Positions 20,812 through 31,349 of a DNA stretch of 64,000 bases are shown one piece after another; position 1 is the first letter of the stretch; every line of letters begins with the position of its first letter. The DNA is taken from assembly GCF_029227915.1 (NCBI RefSeq), contig NC_079883.1, positions 13,020,001 to 13,084,000 on the forward strand. Reading direction: 5' to 3'. Origin of the DNA: Hydractinia symbiolongicarpus. Its lineage: Eukaryota > Cnidaria > Hydrozoa > Anthoathecata > Hydractiniidae. The position numbers and the translations under genes were made by a program. A model generated the notes under the pieces. It was not told where the DNA came from. It searched no databases and saw nothing but the letters and a program-made list of their open reading frames with translations.

Positions 20812-23800
20812 ATGATGGCTACTCCTAAGAATTATTATGAATTACTTGGTGTTCATCTGGAGAGCACAGAAAAGGAGGTGAGTTGAATAATTGCGGAAAT
20901 GAGGGTAGCCACACCTAAAATCGTCTGTAATTTAAAGCAAGACCATCCTAAAATCTCTTCAATAACTTAAATTAAGTGATTCCTCATAAAATCTTCTAAA
21001 ATTGTTTATGGTGACAATACTTTGTTTTCACAATTTTATGCAACGAAAAATTGAGCTATGCTTTAGCCATCTTGAAAACAGGTGTGGTTAATTATATTTG
21101 CATAATGCAATTTGAGATAAACAACCCCTCTAGCATCCTAAAAGAAAAATTTCCTACTAAAAATGTTGAAAAATCTCCTAAAATATGAAATATTTTTAAT
21201 ACATTTGTTAGTGTTTTGTCCTAAAATTTTATTTAAAAACCTCCTAAAATTTCCTAGAATCATGAAGTTGTCAATCTGTGGACACCCTCCTAATCTTCAT
21301 TGTACATAATATTATGTTTCCTGATTTTCATTGTACCAATGTTTAGATATTAAGAGCATATAGAAGAAAAGCTTTATCATGCCATCCTGACAAAAATCCA
21401 GACAATCCTAAAGCAGGTTTGTTGATAAACTTTACCTGTACTTCATGTACTTTACATGTCACTAAACAATTTTTTTTTTCAGGGGAATTATTTATTGAAA
21501 TATCTGATGCTGTAAAAGTTTTAACTGACAAATCTGCTCGGGTAAGTTCTGCCCACTCGTTTTTTGTTTTTTTATGATTTTTTATGCAAGAAAATCTTGC
21601 AAACGCTTTCACAGTGTAAATTATTTTTATATATATATAAATATATTTTTAACATTTCTCAAGCTTTCATGTGCTTTTAAGCAGAAAGTGCGTATTGCAA
21701 GTGGCTAACCAGGAAGAGCCAATAGAGATGTTGTTATACTAGCTCTCGTTTCGACCGGAAGCACTTTATCACTAGGTCAGGTAAAATTTGAAATATTCTA
21801 TCTGTGTTCTTATTGACTAGGCAGCTTTTGACAAAGTTCTGAAAGCTAAAGAAGCTGCAAAGCTCCGTACCAAAGCCTTTGATGCCAAGAGAAAGAAATT
21901 CAAAGAAGGTAGCAAGTTTTTTTGTTTCCTCCAATTTATGTAGTATTTATAAAAGCAAGGTCCTTTAACTTTAAAGTCAAATATGTCTGTGTATTTTTCT
22001 ATTTTTTTTGCTGCGCTATTTAAAATTTCTGTAATAATAATTGTGTGCTTATTATGTCTGTGTATTTTTCTATTTTTTTTGCTGCGCTATTTAAAATTTC
22101 TGTAATAATAATTGTGTGCTTATTTTGTACTACTCAAAATTGCAAAGTAGTGGTATCTCTAGATCCTTTAAGTGTACCAGGGTGTGTCTGACAACCTGGA
22201 AAAGTCAGATAATTAGTTCCAAAGAAAAAATTTAGAAACCTCTCTGCTACAACAGGTAGTTATAAAATAGTGTTATTTTTGAATCATTATGATTCCATCG
22301 CAATTTTTGTTTAGAAATTTTTGTTCAGTATACTTTTTTATTTTAAGTATCTGTAAGAGTTAACCTATCAAAATGTGGAGGAGTTTCATTTTAGGTGTGC
22401 CTCTTGTGTAGCAAATTAAGTACTACAAAATCAAAAAATTCAATAATTTTTGAACACCTCTCGAGAAAGATTTTCACTTGCATAAAGTAGAATAAGTAAG
22501 CAGGCGGTTCGCATTTTATGTAGATTTGGAAAAGAGAGAAACTGACGCGCAACAAGAGAAAGAAAATGACGTCACTGCTGCTGAGAGATTAGCTGCTGAG
22601 GTATGCTTTTTTATTCAAACATCATGTCAGCCCATGCTACCTGTCCATGTGTTTAAACTTTCATAAGCCATAATCATTTTTCATAAGGGCTGACAGCCCG
22701 CCTTTTATTGCATTTTGTATAAGGAAATTTGCAAAGAATCTAGTAGTCTGTGGTTCTTAATTGTTTCATGATTGTAGTACTAAAAGTTTCTTATGTTTTT
22801 GTTGTTGTTTTTTTAGTTTCTTTGCTAAGTTATTTTTTTGATGTAGTTTTTTGTATACAAAAGGCTGTGCCGGTAAAAGTTTCATAAAATTTTCAGAGGT
22901 TTACATACTCGTTTTCTTGTAAAAAACAACTGCACTTAACTTCGTATGTGTTCTGTAGACAGGATTTGATGACGAGGAAATGTAATATACCACAAAATAT
23001 TTTAGAAACTCTTTAGGTTATTTTAGTGTGTTATTTACAAACGAGATTAGTCTATATTAGTTTCCTTATTAAGAATGTTTCCCGTGACGTCATTATCTTG
23101 TCAAAAAAACGTCATTGACAGGTAGAATTTTTTCAAAGGGACTTGTGAGTACAGAAATTCGCGACTAAACTTTTGGAAGTTAAAATGAGAGAAATAATTA
23201 ATTATTAGAAAGAAAAAAAATTTGGGTTAAACTTTTGAATTTTTTTTTTTTTTTGAATTTTTGATTTCAAACTTAGCTAAAAAGTTGCTTTATATGCACC
23301 TTTTTGAATTAGCGAACTAGTGTTTGCATGTTTATTTTAGGCAATTTTTTTCCCAATGAATAAAACCATTAAAGGGCAAAGGGCAAAGATAACAACTATT
23401 AGGCTGAATTCAAAACTTTTGCTCCTGGAACTAAAGTTGAAATGGGGTTGCTTAATTAACGCAACATGTACAAACTTCTTGTACATTTTGATGTTTTAAT
23501 CTTCAGACGAGTTCTTTAAAACCAAACAGATTTTTAGGCGTGCTAAATTATTATTGAATCAACATTGTGGTCTTGCAAGGAAAGTGTTTCTAATAATTGA
23601 ATACTTATGTAACTCGCCCTTGTTTAGTATTCTTTTGTAGAAGTTGATTCGCCATGTTTAATTCATTAATTCATCACTAGATATTTTTTCTACGTTATCA
23701 TTAGAAGCTTGTCTGTTCTAAATGATCTAGAATCTCCAAAAGATCAGAAACACAAGACGCTGTTTCTCTTATATCAGATTCTGTATTTACTGGTAATTTA

Positions 23801-26800
23801 TCTTGCTCATTTTTCTCTATCATAAATTATTATATGTTACATAAATATATTAATAAATAAGTTATTATTTGATCGTAGCTACTGGTACCATATTGGACAC
23901 GAGACAGCGTGATTGTTCTTTGATTGTCGTCTTTCTAATTGTGTTTAGAAAATTCTCGGTGATGTATCTGTGTCCATATTTCTTTGACCACTCACTGCGC
24001 TGCATTTTTATACTAAAATATATGTTCGTTGCGATTACTTTTCAAACCGCTTTTTTCGCTTGATGCAGTCGATGTTGTCTTCTAAAGAAACGTGTGCTAG
24101 GTTTTAAAAGAAATAAACCGATGAAGAACATGAATGAATGAAAGAATGAATGAATGAATGTGTGATAGTCAGCATAGAGCGAAGCAGTATTATTGATTCA
24201 CAAGATGTCATTTTATTTGTTGATTTTTTATTAATAATTTTTTTCACTTTCACTAATGCTTACCATATGCAGAAATGCATTTTTGACATCTTTCTGAAAA
24301 AAACAATGTTGGTTGATCATCGTCAATGTTCTGTTGACATGAATGACATTTCACTGTTTTTTGCTGACAGGAATAGTACCACCAAGGGAAGATAGGATGC
24401 CGACGGTAGACGCCTGCGGGTGGTGCACTCTCCACCGCACAGTAGTTTAACAGTTCACCTAAAAAAGTGTGACTTCTTTGATGAGAAATAAGCAGGAGAG
24501 CTATTGCGAATATTTATATATTAGTCACGTATATTATCGATTTAAAAAACTAAACGTTTTTTAATTTTTAATTTTTGACCTCATCATAAGCCTGTCTAAT
24601 ACTGACACATTACTCTTACGTTGACATGAGAGTTTCAGAATTTTATACACATGATTGGCATCGTATATAATTGTGGCAAAATTGTGGCAGATGATACCAT
24701 CAAATATAAAAACATCTGAAACGTTACAAGAGTTTAAGTCAAAAATTAAGAAATGGAATCCAGAAAGTTGCCCTTGTAGGTTGTGCAAACCGTATATTAA
24801 TGGATTAGGTTTTATTTGACAGGCAGACTTTTATTTAGTATTTATAGCATTTTGCGGTTTGTTTTTGTTGGGTTTTTTTTCCCGAATTTTCTGGCATACC
24901 ACTTCCTTGCAATATATAGGATCTCAAAAATAAAAGCTATAGTCTAACCATCCTTTATTTCAGGATGATGGTATGCAAAGCAAAGAAGTCAAATTAACTA
25001 AATTAATTGCCTTCTTCATTGACTTTAATTAGCGACTTTTCCCGAGAAGCTAGAATTTTTTATTTTTTTTTTACACGTCAATGTAAAAGAAATTGTTAAT
25101 AATTAATAATAATAATAATAATAGAGAGTGTAACAAAACATTTAGAAAGAGTATTCTACGTGGTCAAACTTACATGATGTTGGATAGGTCAATAGTTTCT
25201 TTGGTATCTTCCATTTGAAAGTTGGTTTTTGCAAGCTGATGCCTAGCTTGTTTAGAAGCAACTCGATATTCACATCATTGCTGTGTTCGTTGAACTCTTC
25301 CACGTTTTGTAACCAAACTGGAGAACCTGGAGAACGAGATTATTTTACGTATAATGTTATATAGATATAGATGATGTAGATAGGTGGTTCTGTTTTAAGG
25401 TTTTCTGCTTCGAAGTTATTTCGTGTTTTAAGGTTGACATATTCTCAACTTGTGCTAGTTTCTTCGGTTTCCGAAAAGCTCCTTTTGTAAACCAATAACA
25501 TATATGCAATTTTTAAAAAGCAGATAAAAAATATGTTATAGACTATATTCCCATATCTATCTTAGGAAGGATAGTTTTTTTGTTTACATCTTACCAGGAG
25601 TTTAGCCCTGGTTTTGTTGATCTTGTTTGAAACTTTTACTATGCTCTAAGGAAGAGAGTAATGGTGCAAATGAAGAAAGAATAATGTTAAGACAATAAAA
25701 GAAGAAGAACCTTACCTGTTGAAAAATTCAAAATAGTGCAGAGTATGAACGCGAAAACAAAATGGTAGCGCTCCATGCTGGCGAAAAATGGTTACCAACT
25801 TTTTTTGTTGTGTCGCCTTCTATTGCTTCTCTTGTTTAACTTTGCTTCAGCGTGAATAGAATTTTTTTATATTTTAATTAGGTCGTTACTTAATCACTAA
25901 TTATTCTATTCTTCCTGTTGTAAAAACTTGAAAAGGAAAAGCTCTCTTTATATTCCTATTAACTGCTTTCCTTCGCCTTCAACTAACAATGCTTGTCGAT
26001 AACGTGCTATTGAAAGGAGGAAGGGAATGTAATGTTTATGCTTTCTTAAATCCGTTAGCATGTATCCTTTTCTTCTCTAAACTGTTGTAAACAATATGTT
26101 TCATTCATTTTGTTGGTAAAAATAGCAACCAGGCTTATTGCATTTTTTCAATTTAACGCCCCTTATTTTGTAAACGCCCTTCTTTAGTTAACCCCCGTCT
26201 TTAGTTAACGCCCGTCAGACAATTAAGCAAAGTTTTCTGCTAGTTTTACGGATTTGTTAGCTAAATTTCCATTAATTCGAGCACGCGGATTTTTAATAAT
26301 ACCTCAACTGTGAAGGAGAGATATATCTATTTTTAGCCTTAAACAACGGATCTCTCCACCTCAGGTTTCTTTGTCTCGACAATCTTTTGATAAGTAGTTA
26401 ATTTGTGTTAATTATCACTTCAATTATATTTTTAATCTTGTTAATTAAATTTATGTAAAAATTTTAATAATGCTTAATCCGAATAAATGGTGCGAATTGT
26501 GCAAGGCTGAAAGGTTCAAAGTCACATGTGGTACTGTTCTTATCTGCACCGCAGATCTTCTGTTTTTATAACCTTCTGTTAATTAAGCACCTTGGGTTAT
26601 TTGTGTTGCGTGGTATGTTCTGCGTGGGAATTAAGGAATTAAAAGGGCTCTTTAACTTCTTCTTTTGTTTCTTTAACAATTTTGTCATTGATAAAGTGTC
26701 GAGGGTTGGAGTTGAACTTTTGTTGTTTAGCTTTTTCATGGATGACCTTAGACCACTCGGCACCCGTCCAAATTTTGTCTTGTTTTCTTTTCATACTTTG

Positions 26801-28213
26801 TCATTAAAAAAATAAAATATAGCGTCCTCTTTCTCTGATGTTTTCAAAACAATATTATTATCCTTGATCACACTTACCATGGTCATGTTTGTTTACTTAG
26901 ATAACACGTCTTCGCGAAGAAGGTTCACGCTTGTTGAAGGAACAGCAAGAATTAATTGAAAAGCAACTTGCAGAAGAAAGGGAGAATAATGTTTTAATCA
27001 CGCCAAAACTGAAAGTAATTATTGTTTTTATTTGAAGTTTTACCTTTCTCGGGTTTGTTAAGCCGCTTCTATTTTACCGGCAATTTTTACGGCAGACGTT
27101 GTTATGGGTCACGCTCAAACTGTAGTAGACAAACTAGTACCGATGCTCTGCAGAACGTTTTAAATCAATCTACTGAACTAGTTCATGTCTATTATGTTAG
27201 GTGAAGTGGAAAGCGAGTAAACATGACCATCAAAATGGCGGTTACAACGAGGATATATTAATGAAGTTGTTTAAAAAGGTAAGCATCTCATAAATTTTTG
27301 TTGAGTTAGAAGATTGCTGTTCAAAGCTGCCGATTATCATGTGTTTTCACGCGTTTTGGGAAATATCAAAGTAGCGAAAAAAGTCATTACTGCGCAAGCC
27401 TTTAAACGAGGGTATTTTTAAAGTTTAATTTTTCCGGAACGGTGGTCTACAAATTGATTCCAGATGGTGTATAATAGTGATGTTATGGTTTTTTATGTTT
27501 CTTGTGTTACTGTTACAGTATGGTCACGTTACCGGAATTGTGCTTTCCAGAAAAAACGGCATGGCGATAGTGGAATATGAAAAGTCATCACATGCTGTAA
27601 GTTTTTTTTTAATGTACAGCAACCTATGACGCAACCATTGAGAGAGTACTACTCTTGTTGACTGTGAGAATCGTTCTGATAAATTTCAATCGTTTTAGGA
27701 CATGGCTTTAGAGTTTGAAAAAGGACTCGAAGAAAATCCTGTACTTATAACGTGGTTGGAATGTCCTGTACCTAACACTGCAAAGGTAACAGTATAAACG
27801 TTTTTTTTTGTACAAAATTTAATTTTTGTAAAGATGTTTGTTTGAAACAAAGTTAGGCAAAACTTCACGGAAAAGAAGTTCTGTGTAAGATATTTTCCCG
27901 CTCAAGTTCTTTTTTAGTTTTTTCTTATACCATTCGTATTTGGTAGTTTGTTCACATGTTAACTGTATTTGCCCATCTGTGTTTTCGTTCTTAATATATT
28001 TATTATTGAATGTCTACCTAGCCTGCTGCTGCGACATCTACTCCTGTACCACCTGAAAACCCTCAAGAAGCGGCGTCAAACATTTCAGATAAAGACTTTG
28101 AAAATATAGTTTTGATGAAAATGAGGCAAGCTGAAGAAAGAAAACGACTGACACAGCAACTTTTAGAGCAAGATAAAAAAGATGAAATGGATAAAAGTTC
28201 AGCCAACACGTAG
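20812..28213 (+). CDS. DNAJC17: DnaJ homologue subfamily C member 17 (J domain plus RRM), 10 exons
   Basis: Exons 20812-20877, 21347-21416, 21483-21541, 21821-21908, 22524-22600, 26901-27014, 27201-27278, 27519-27596, 27699-27785 and 28022-28213 join in frame with GT-AG introns to 302 residues (human 304). Residues 8-75 form the J domain ([22 protein letters not shown]) with the HPD tripeptide at 35-37 that stimulates Hsp70. A charged helical region follows ([20 protein letters not shown]). Residues ~155-245 form the RRM ([28 protein letters not shown]). The end [20 protein letters not shown] is a signature of this family. DNAJC17 is a nuclear co-chaperone tied to pre-mRNA splicing (yeast relative Cwc23). 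Intron 5 (4.3 kb) contains a whole gene on the other strand. The next ATG, at 20815, is an equally possible start. Confidence 0.97.
20900..21300. repeat. Possible hAT-type MITE in DNAJC17 intron 1
   Basis: The left edge gagggtagccacacctaaaa resembles the inverse of the right edge gtggacaccctcctaat. The interior repeats 'cctaaaatctcct'-like words (20943, 21169, 21222, 21241). Related words also occur near 47140-47220. No target duplication was resolved. Confidence 0.35.
21983..22124 (+). repeat. Exact 71-bp tandem duplication in DNAJC17 intron 4
   Basis: The block atgtctgtgtatttttctat...ttgtgtgcttatt at 21983-22053 is repeated without change at 22054-22124. The lack of differences points to a recent event, or an assembly artefact. 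Confidence 0.95.
23701..25776 (-). CDS. Secreted cysteine-rich protein, 4 exons, inside DNAJC17 intron 5
   Basis: Assembled by me from splice sites: exons 25776-25716, 25326-25174, 24413-24264 and 23816-23701. All introns are GT-AG and phase 1, and the joined frame is 159 residues with a stop at 23701-23703. Residues 1-21 are a signal peptide ([20 protein letters not shown], then G at the junction). The mature part has seven cysteines spaced C-x14-C-x6-C-x2-C-x16-C-x2-C-x26-C, including CHSC and CQKC, and an aromatic patch (IFPWWYYSC). The family is not recognised. It is likely extracellular; the second junction itself creates the first mature cysteine (T|GC), which supports the model. It is antisense to DNAJC17, with a LINE remnant in its second intron. 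Confidence 0.72.
24126..24160 (+). repeat. ATGA/AATG microsatellite
   Basis: Short run of ATGA-type tetranucleotides (gaatgaatgaaagaatgaatgaatgaatg) in intron 3 of the secreted-protein gene. Confidence 0.9.
24600..24825 (+). pseudogene. 3' end of a LINE reverse-transcriptase ORF
   Basis: From about 24688 the plus strand reads [20 protein letters not shown] then [15 protein letters not shown] before a stop. This is the usual closing motif of a class of metazoan non-LTR retrotransposon ORFs (IP..I..S.SL..FK..IK.W....C.CR.C..Y). Frames upstream are broken. It lies in intron 2 of the minus-strand secreted-protein gene and in intron 5 of DNAJC17. Confidence 0.7.
25097..25124 (+). repeat. TAA microsatellite
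   Basis: Short run of AAT/TAA trinucleotides (aataattaataataataataataat) in intron 2 of the secreted-protein gene. Confidence 0.9.
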
Positions 28214-30676
28214 CCCAATGAAAGGCGGGGAATAACTACTGCGTGACAAACACATTCGCGTGACAATCGTTACTGTGTGAAGTACTGCTCTGAGAACAGT
28301 TGTAAATTTATCAAGTTACTTGTCAAACAGATCGGGAAAGCGTAAAAACGCGTGAAACTTTAAAAGATCACGGTTGTACTCGCCGCTGTTCAGAGAAAGA
28401 ACTTTAAAGGATTTGTCTAGTTGTATTAACTGTGGATAATAACAAATGATGCTAGCAATTAGTTTAAATTACGTCTAACCATGACTCGATTTATCGAAGG
28501 TTGTTTTATCTGTAATAATCTTATACGTTTTCAGTATGTTTGTAGCTTGAAAGGAGATTTCTATTAAAGGGTTTTTGGCTGCAGCAACCAAAGATTAAAC
28601 GCCAGTGCTCGATATACTTTATCTTTATGATACTAAAATTGGCAGCGTTTCGGGGTTTTGGTTGGCTGTTGAGGATCCCATACATATTTTGGAAGTTTAC
28701 ATGTCTCCACTCCCAAACTGTCTCGAAGATATTTTGAAGTGCTATCTTTTTAGATGCGTAGGTTAGGTAGTTTTAAAATGCGCTAGTCTCACTTTCTAAC
28801 ATACCGGCTTTACGGAATAAACACATCAGAGCCTACAAGCCCCCAAATTTAAGAAAATGGTCACGCTGACGTCAGTCATAATTAGTATATTTTGTGAGTT
28901 GGAATCTAACCAAATAACCAAAGACCTAAGTTCACTTTAAACATTTACAAGTTCAAATTGCTAGGATATAATATAGAAGTTGCCTAAATAACTACTTGTG
29001 GAGACCTACTTCGAAATTTGCTAACTTTTGTCAATATATCTTGTCAGGGATTGTAAAAACTGGCTGAAGATACGGTAGTGCTTTCGTCAAGAGATAAACT
29101 TATGACTGTTGTATTTTTCGTGATATTATTTCCAAAAGGAAGTTTGTTTTACTTGTTTAAACATTGGGCATTTTTTCATTTTAAATGATGAATTTGACGA
29201 AAAAAGAAATATTTGATAGAGTTGAGCAGGTGAGCAAACAATTAAAATGGTTACTGTCCACCATCTTTAAATTCTTGGAAATTAAAAAAGTTTTTTTTAA
29301 AATAAAGGACATCCGTCTTTGCTCGCAAGAAAACTGGAAATGCTTCACTTTAAATTGGAACAAAATATTTTATCAGTTAATCACATTAAAGGGTCACACC
29401 ATTTTCTGATCTAATTCGATTCCAACCTCGTTCCTAGGGCATTTTGCCAATTCGATTAATTTATTAACCGCTTTGTTGACAGCTCCATAACAACGGCTCA
29501 CGGGCCACAAGACCCTAGGGGAGGGGGCTGATCCGATCGTTGTATTCTTAAGTTAAATTTGCCTTTACTTTAAATAAATAGTGCACGGCGCTTTACTGAT
29601 TAATGCATATATCAGAGCGAACCTGCTTGATCGCATCATGTGGAAAAGTAGTAACACAGGCTAAACATATTGATTGTAGGCACTCCAGTCACCTGACTAA
29701 AATGTCTCGAAATAGTCAGACACGATATGTAAAGACAAGTTGCATCCGGCTAAAGCGTAGCGGCTGGCGTACCTACCCAAATGTAAATTGATAAAGTCTC
29801 GTATAAAACAAAGAAAAATGACTCCTAATTGGGAAAAATCTTTTGTTTAATAATAAAATTTTTAGAATCTGGATGATAATGTTTACAGCGGGTGCACTTT
29901 GGGCTAAAATAATCGTTTTCAAGCGTTTAAGTGTTATAAAATGGCGCCTTGAATGTAAAAATTTAGGGTATGTAAAATAAAACTGTAAATAATATTATAA
30001 ACTAATCCTATTATCTACTTGTGAAAATTTGATTTTTTGTGTGCATACCTTCTAAACTTTCACCCGGGTTTTGTGCCCCAGGAAAATGTGTGGCCATTTT
30101 GAATTACGATGAGGTTAACACACTACTACCCTTATCATATTTAGATAATTTTTATTATCAGAATATTACTTTAGAAAATGTTGCAAGGAATTTGAGTATT
30201 GAGAAGATTATACTTTCTCTTTTCTTTTTTTCCAGTTAAGCTTTACCAAGGTACTGTAGACCAGGCGTCTTTCCAACATCGTTATTTGGCAAAATTTTGT
30301 CAAATCCACAATTTTTTTTTTCTTTTTCTACAAAAACTTTTTCCTTACGAAAGCACAATGTATAGTCAGAAACCCGAGCGCATACGATTAACAAGAAAAC
30401 CCAGGGCCGAGAATTAACGAAAAGAAAACAGAGTGATATGTGAAATTTATCTTTCTACTTAGGAGGTACCAAACTCAATAAATAAACGCCCCCTTAATAA
30501 AAAACATCCAGTATTTATTCAGTATGTTATATCTTTTTAACAGCAAGGGACTGGATGCTGATTATAATAATCTATGTACGTATCTAATTATTTGTTCGCG
30601 TTCTCGCACCTCATTGCGTGGTAATAAAAAACACAACTGCGATTCGTGTTAGAAAACTATAATAACACTTGATTAT
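28214..30676. other. DNAJC17 downstream region, no gene seen
   Basis: Contains the DNAJC17 3' untranslated region and unassigned AT-rich sequence. Open frames at 29185 and 29603 look random: no hydrophobic pattern, no motif, no splice context. No RNA gene recognised. Confidence 0.45.
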
Positions 30677-31002
30677 TTGCGTAACTTAAAAAGAACTCGT
30701 AAATCAATTCGAAAGAATTGCTTAGTAACAATCTTTACTCGACGAAAATATCAAGCAGGTGTGAAGCTTAAACAAAGATCACCAGCATCAAACAAAACTT
30801 GCGAGAAGGGAAGAACATCGAAAAATAATTTTCTAAAAAGTCATTTCGTTTCATATGAAGATAATGTAGTTTCTTCTGAAAGAATAATTTCCTGTTCTGA
30901 TAAAACTATCAGTACCGCTTTTTTCAGAAAGATTTTATAATGCAACCAAGTTGGCAACTAACGAATATAATAATTAATAATTATAAGGAAAGAAGATATA
31001 AG

Positions 31003-31347
31003 ATGTGTTTTGGTGAATTTTTACTTGGTTTAAAGGCTAACAGAGAGCTGTTCAATTTTATTCAGCAAGCTCTGCTACTGCTGTTGTTTTCCTCGTCTGT
31101 CATAAGTTATTTCGCGTTCAAAGGTGGCAGTGAATATAGTAGCTTACCTGAAAAACTTCGTATACTTGCCTACGTGATGTGGACTTTGTCGTTCTTGATA
31201 TTACTAATTGTCATAACAAGTTACGCCCAAGAACGAAAGTACAACAGCACGCGAAACGCTTGGGGCGAAACGATTTACGAGCAGAAGCGAAAAACTCAGA
31301 GACGTAACGACACAAAATCTCACTTTGTTACGATACACAAGAAATAA
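31003..31347 (+). CDS. Possible small membrane protein with two helices
   Basis: An uninterrupted frame of 114 codons from the Met at 31003 (the same frame can start at 30940). It has two strongly hydrophobic stretches, FNFIQQALLLLLFSSSVISY (residues ~17-39) and LAYVMWTLSFLILLIVITSY (~56-76), joined by a short loop, and a basic C-terminal tail (QRKRKTQRRN-like). This two-helix hairpin pattern is coherent and unlike most chance frames in the window. I do not recognise a family. It may be a single-exon gene, the last exon of a longer gene, or a pseudogene. Confidence 0.4.
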   Translation: MCFGEFLLGLKANRELFNFIQQALLLLLFSSSVISYFAFKGGSEYSSLPEKLRILAYVMWTLSFLILLIVITSYAQERKYNSTRNAWGETIYEQKRKTQRRNDTKSHFVTIHKK

Positions 31348-31349
31348 AC

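Noticed and set aside
24253-24435. Stand-alone 60-residue minus-strand ORF starting at 24435
   Set aside because: Its first residues lie before a good acceptor; the rest is exon 3 of the four-exon secreted-protein gene.
26528-26815. 95-residue hydrophobic plus-strand frame in DNAJC17 intron 5
   Set aside because: Phe/Leu-rich because of T-rich DNA; no splice context and no motif.
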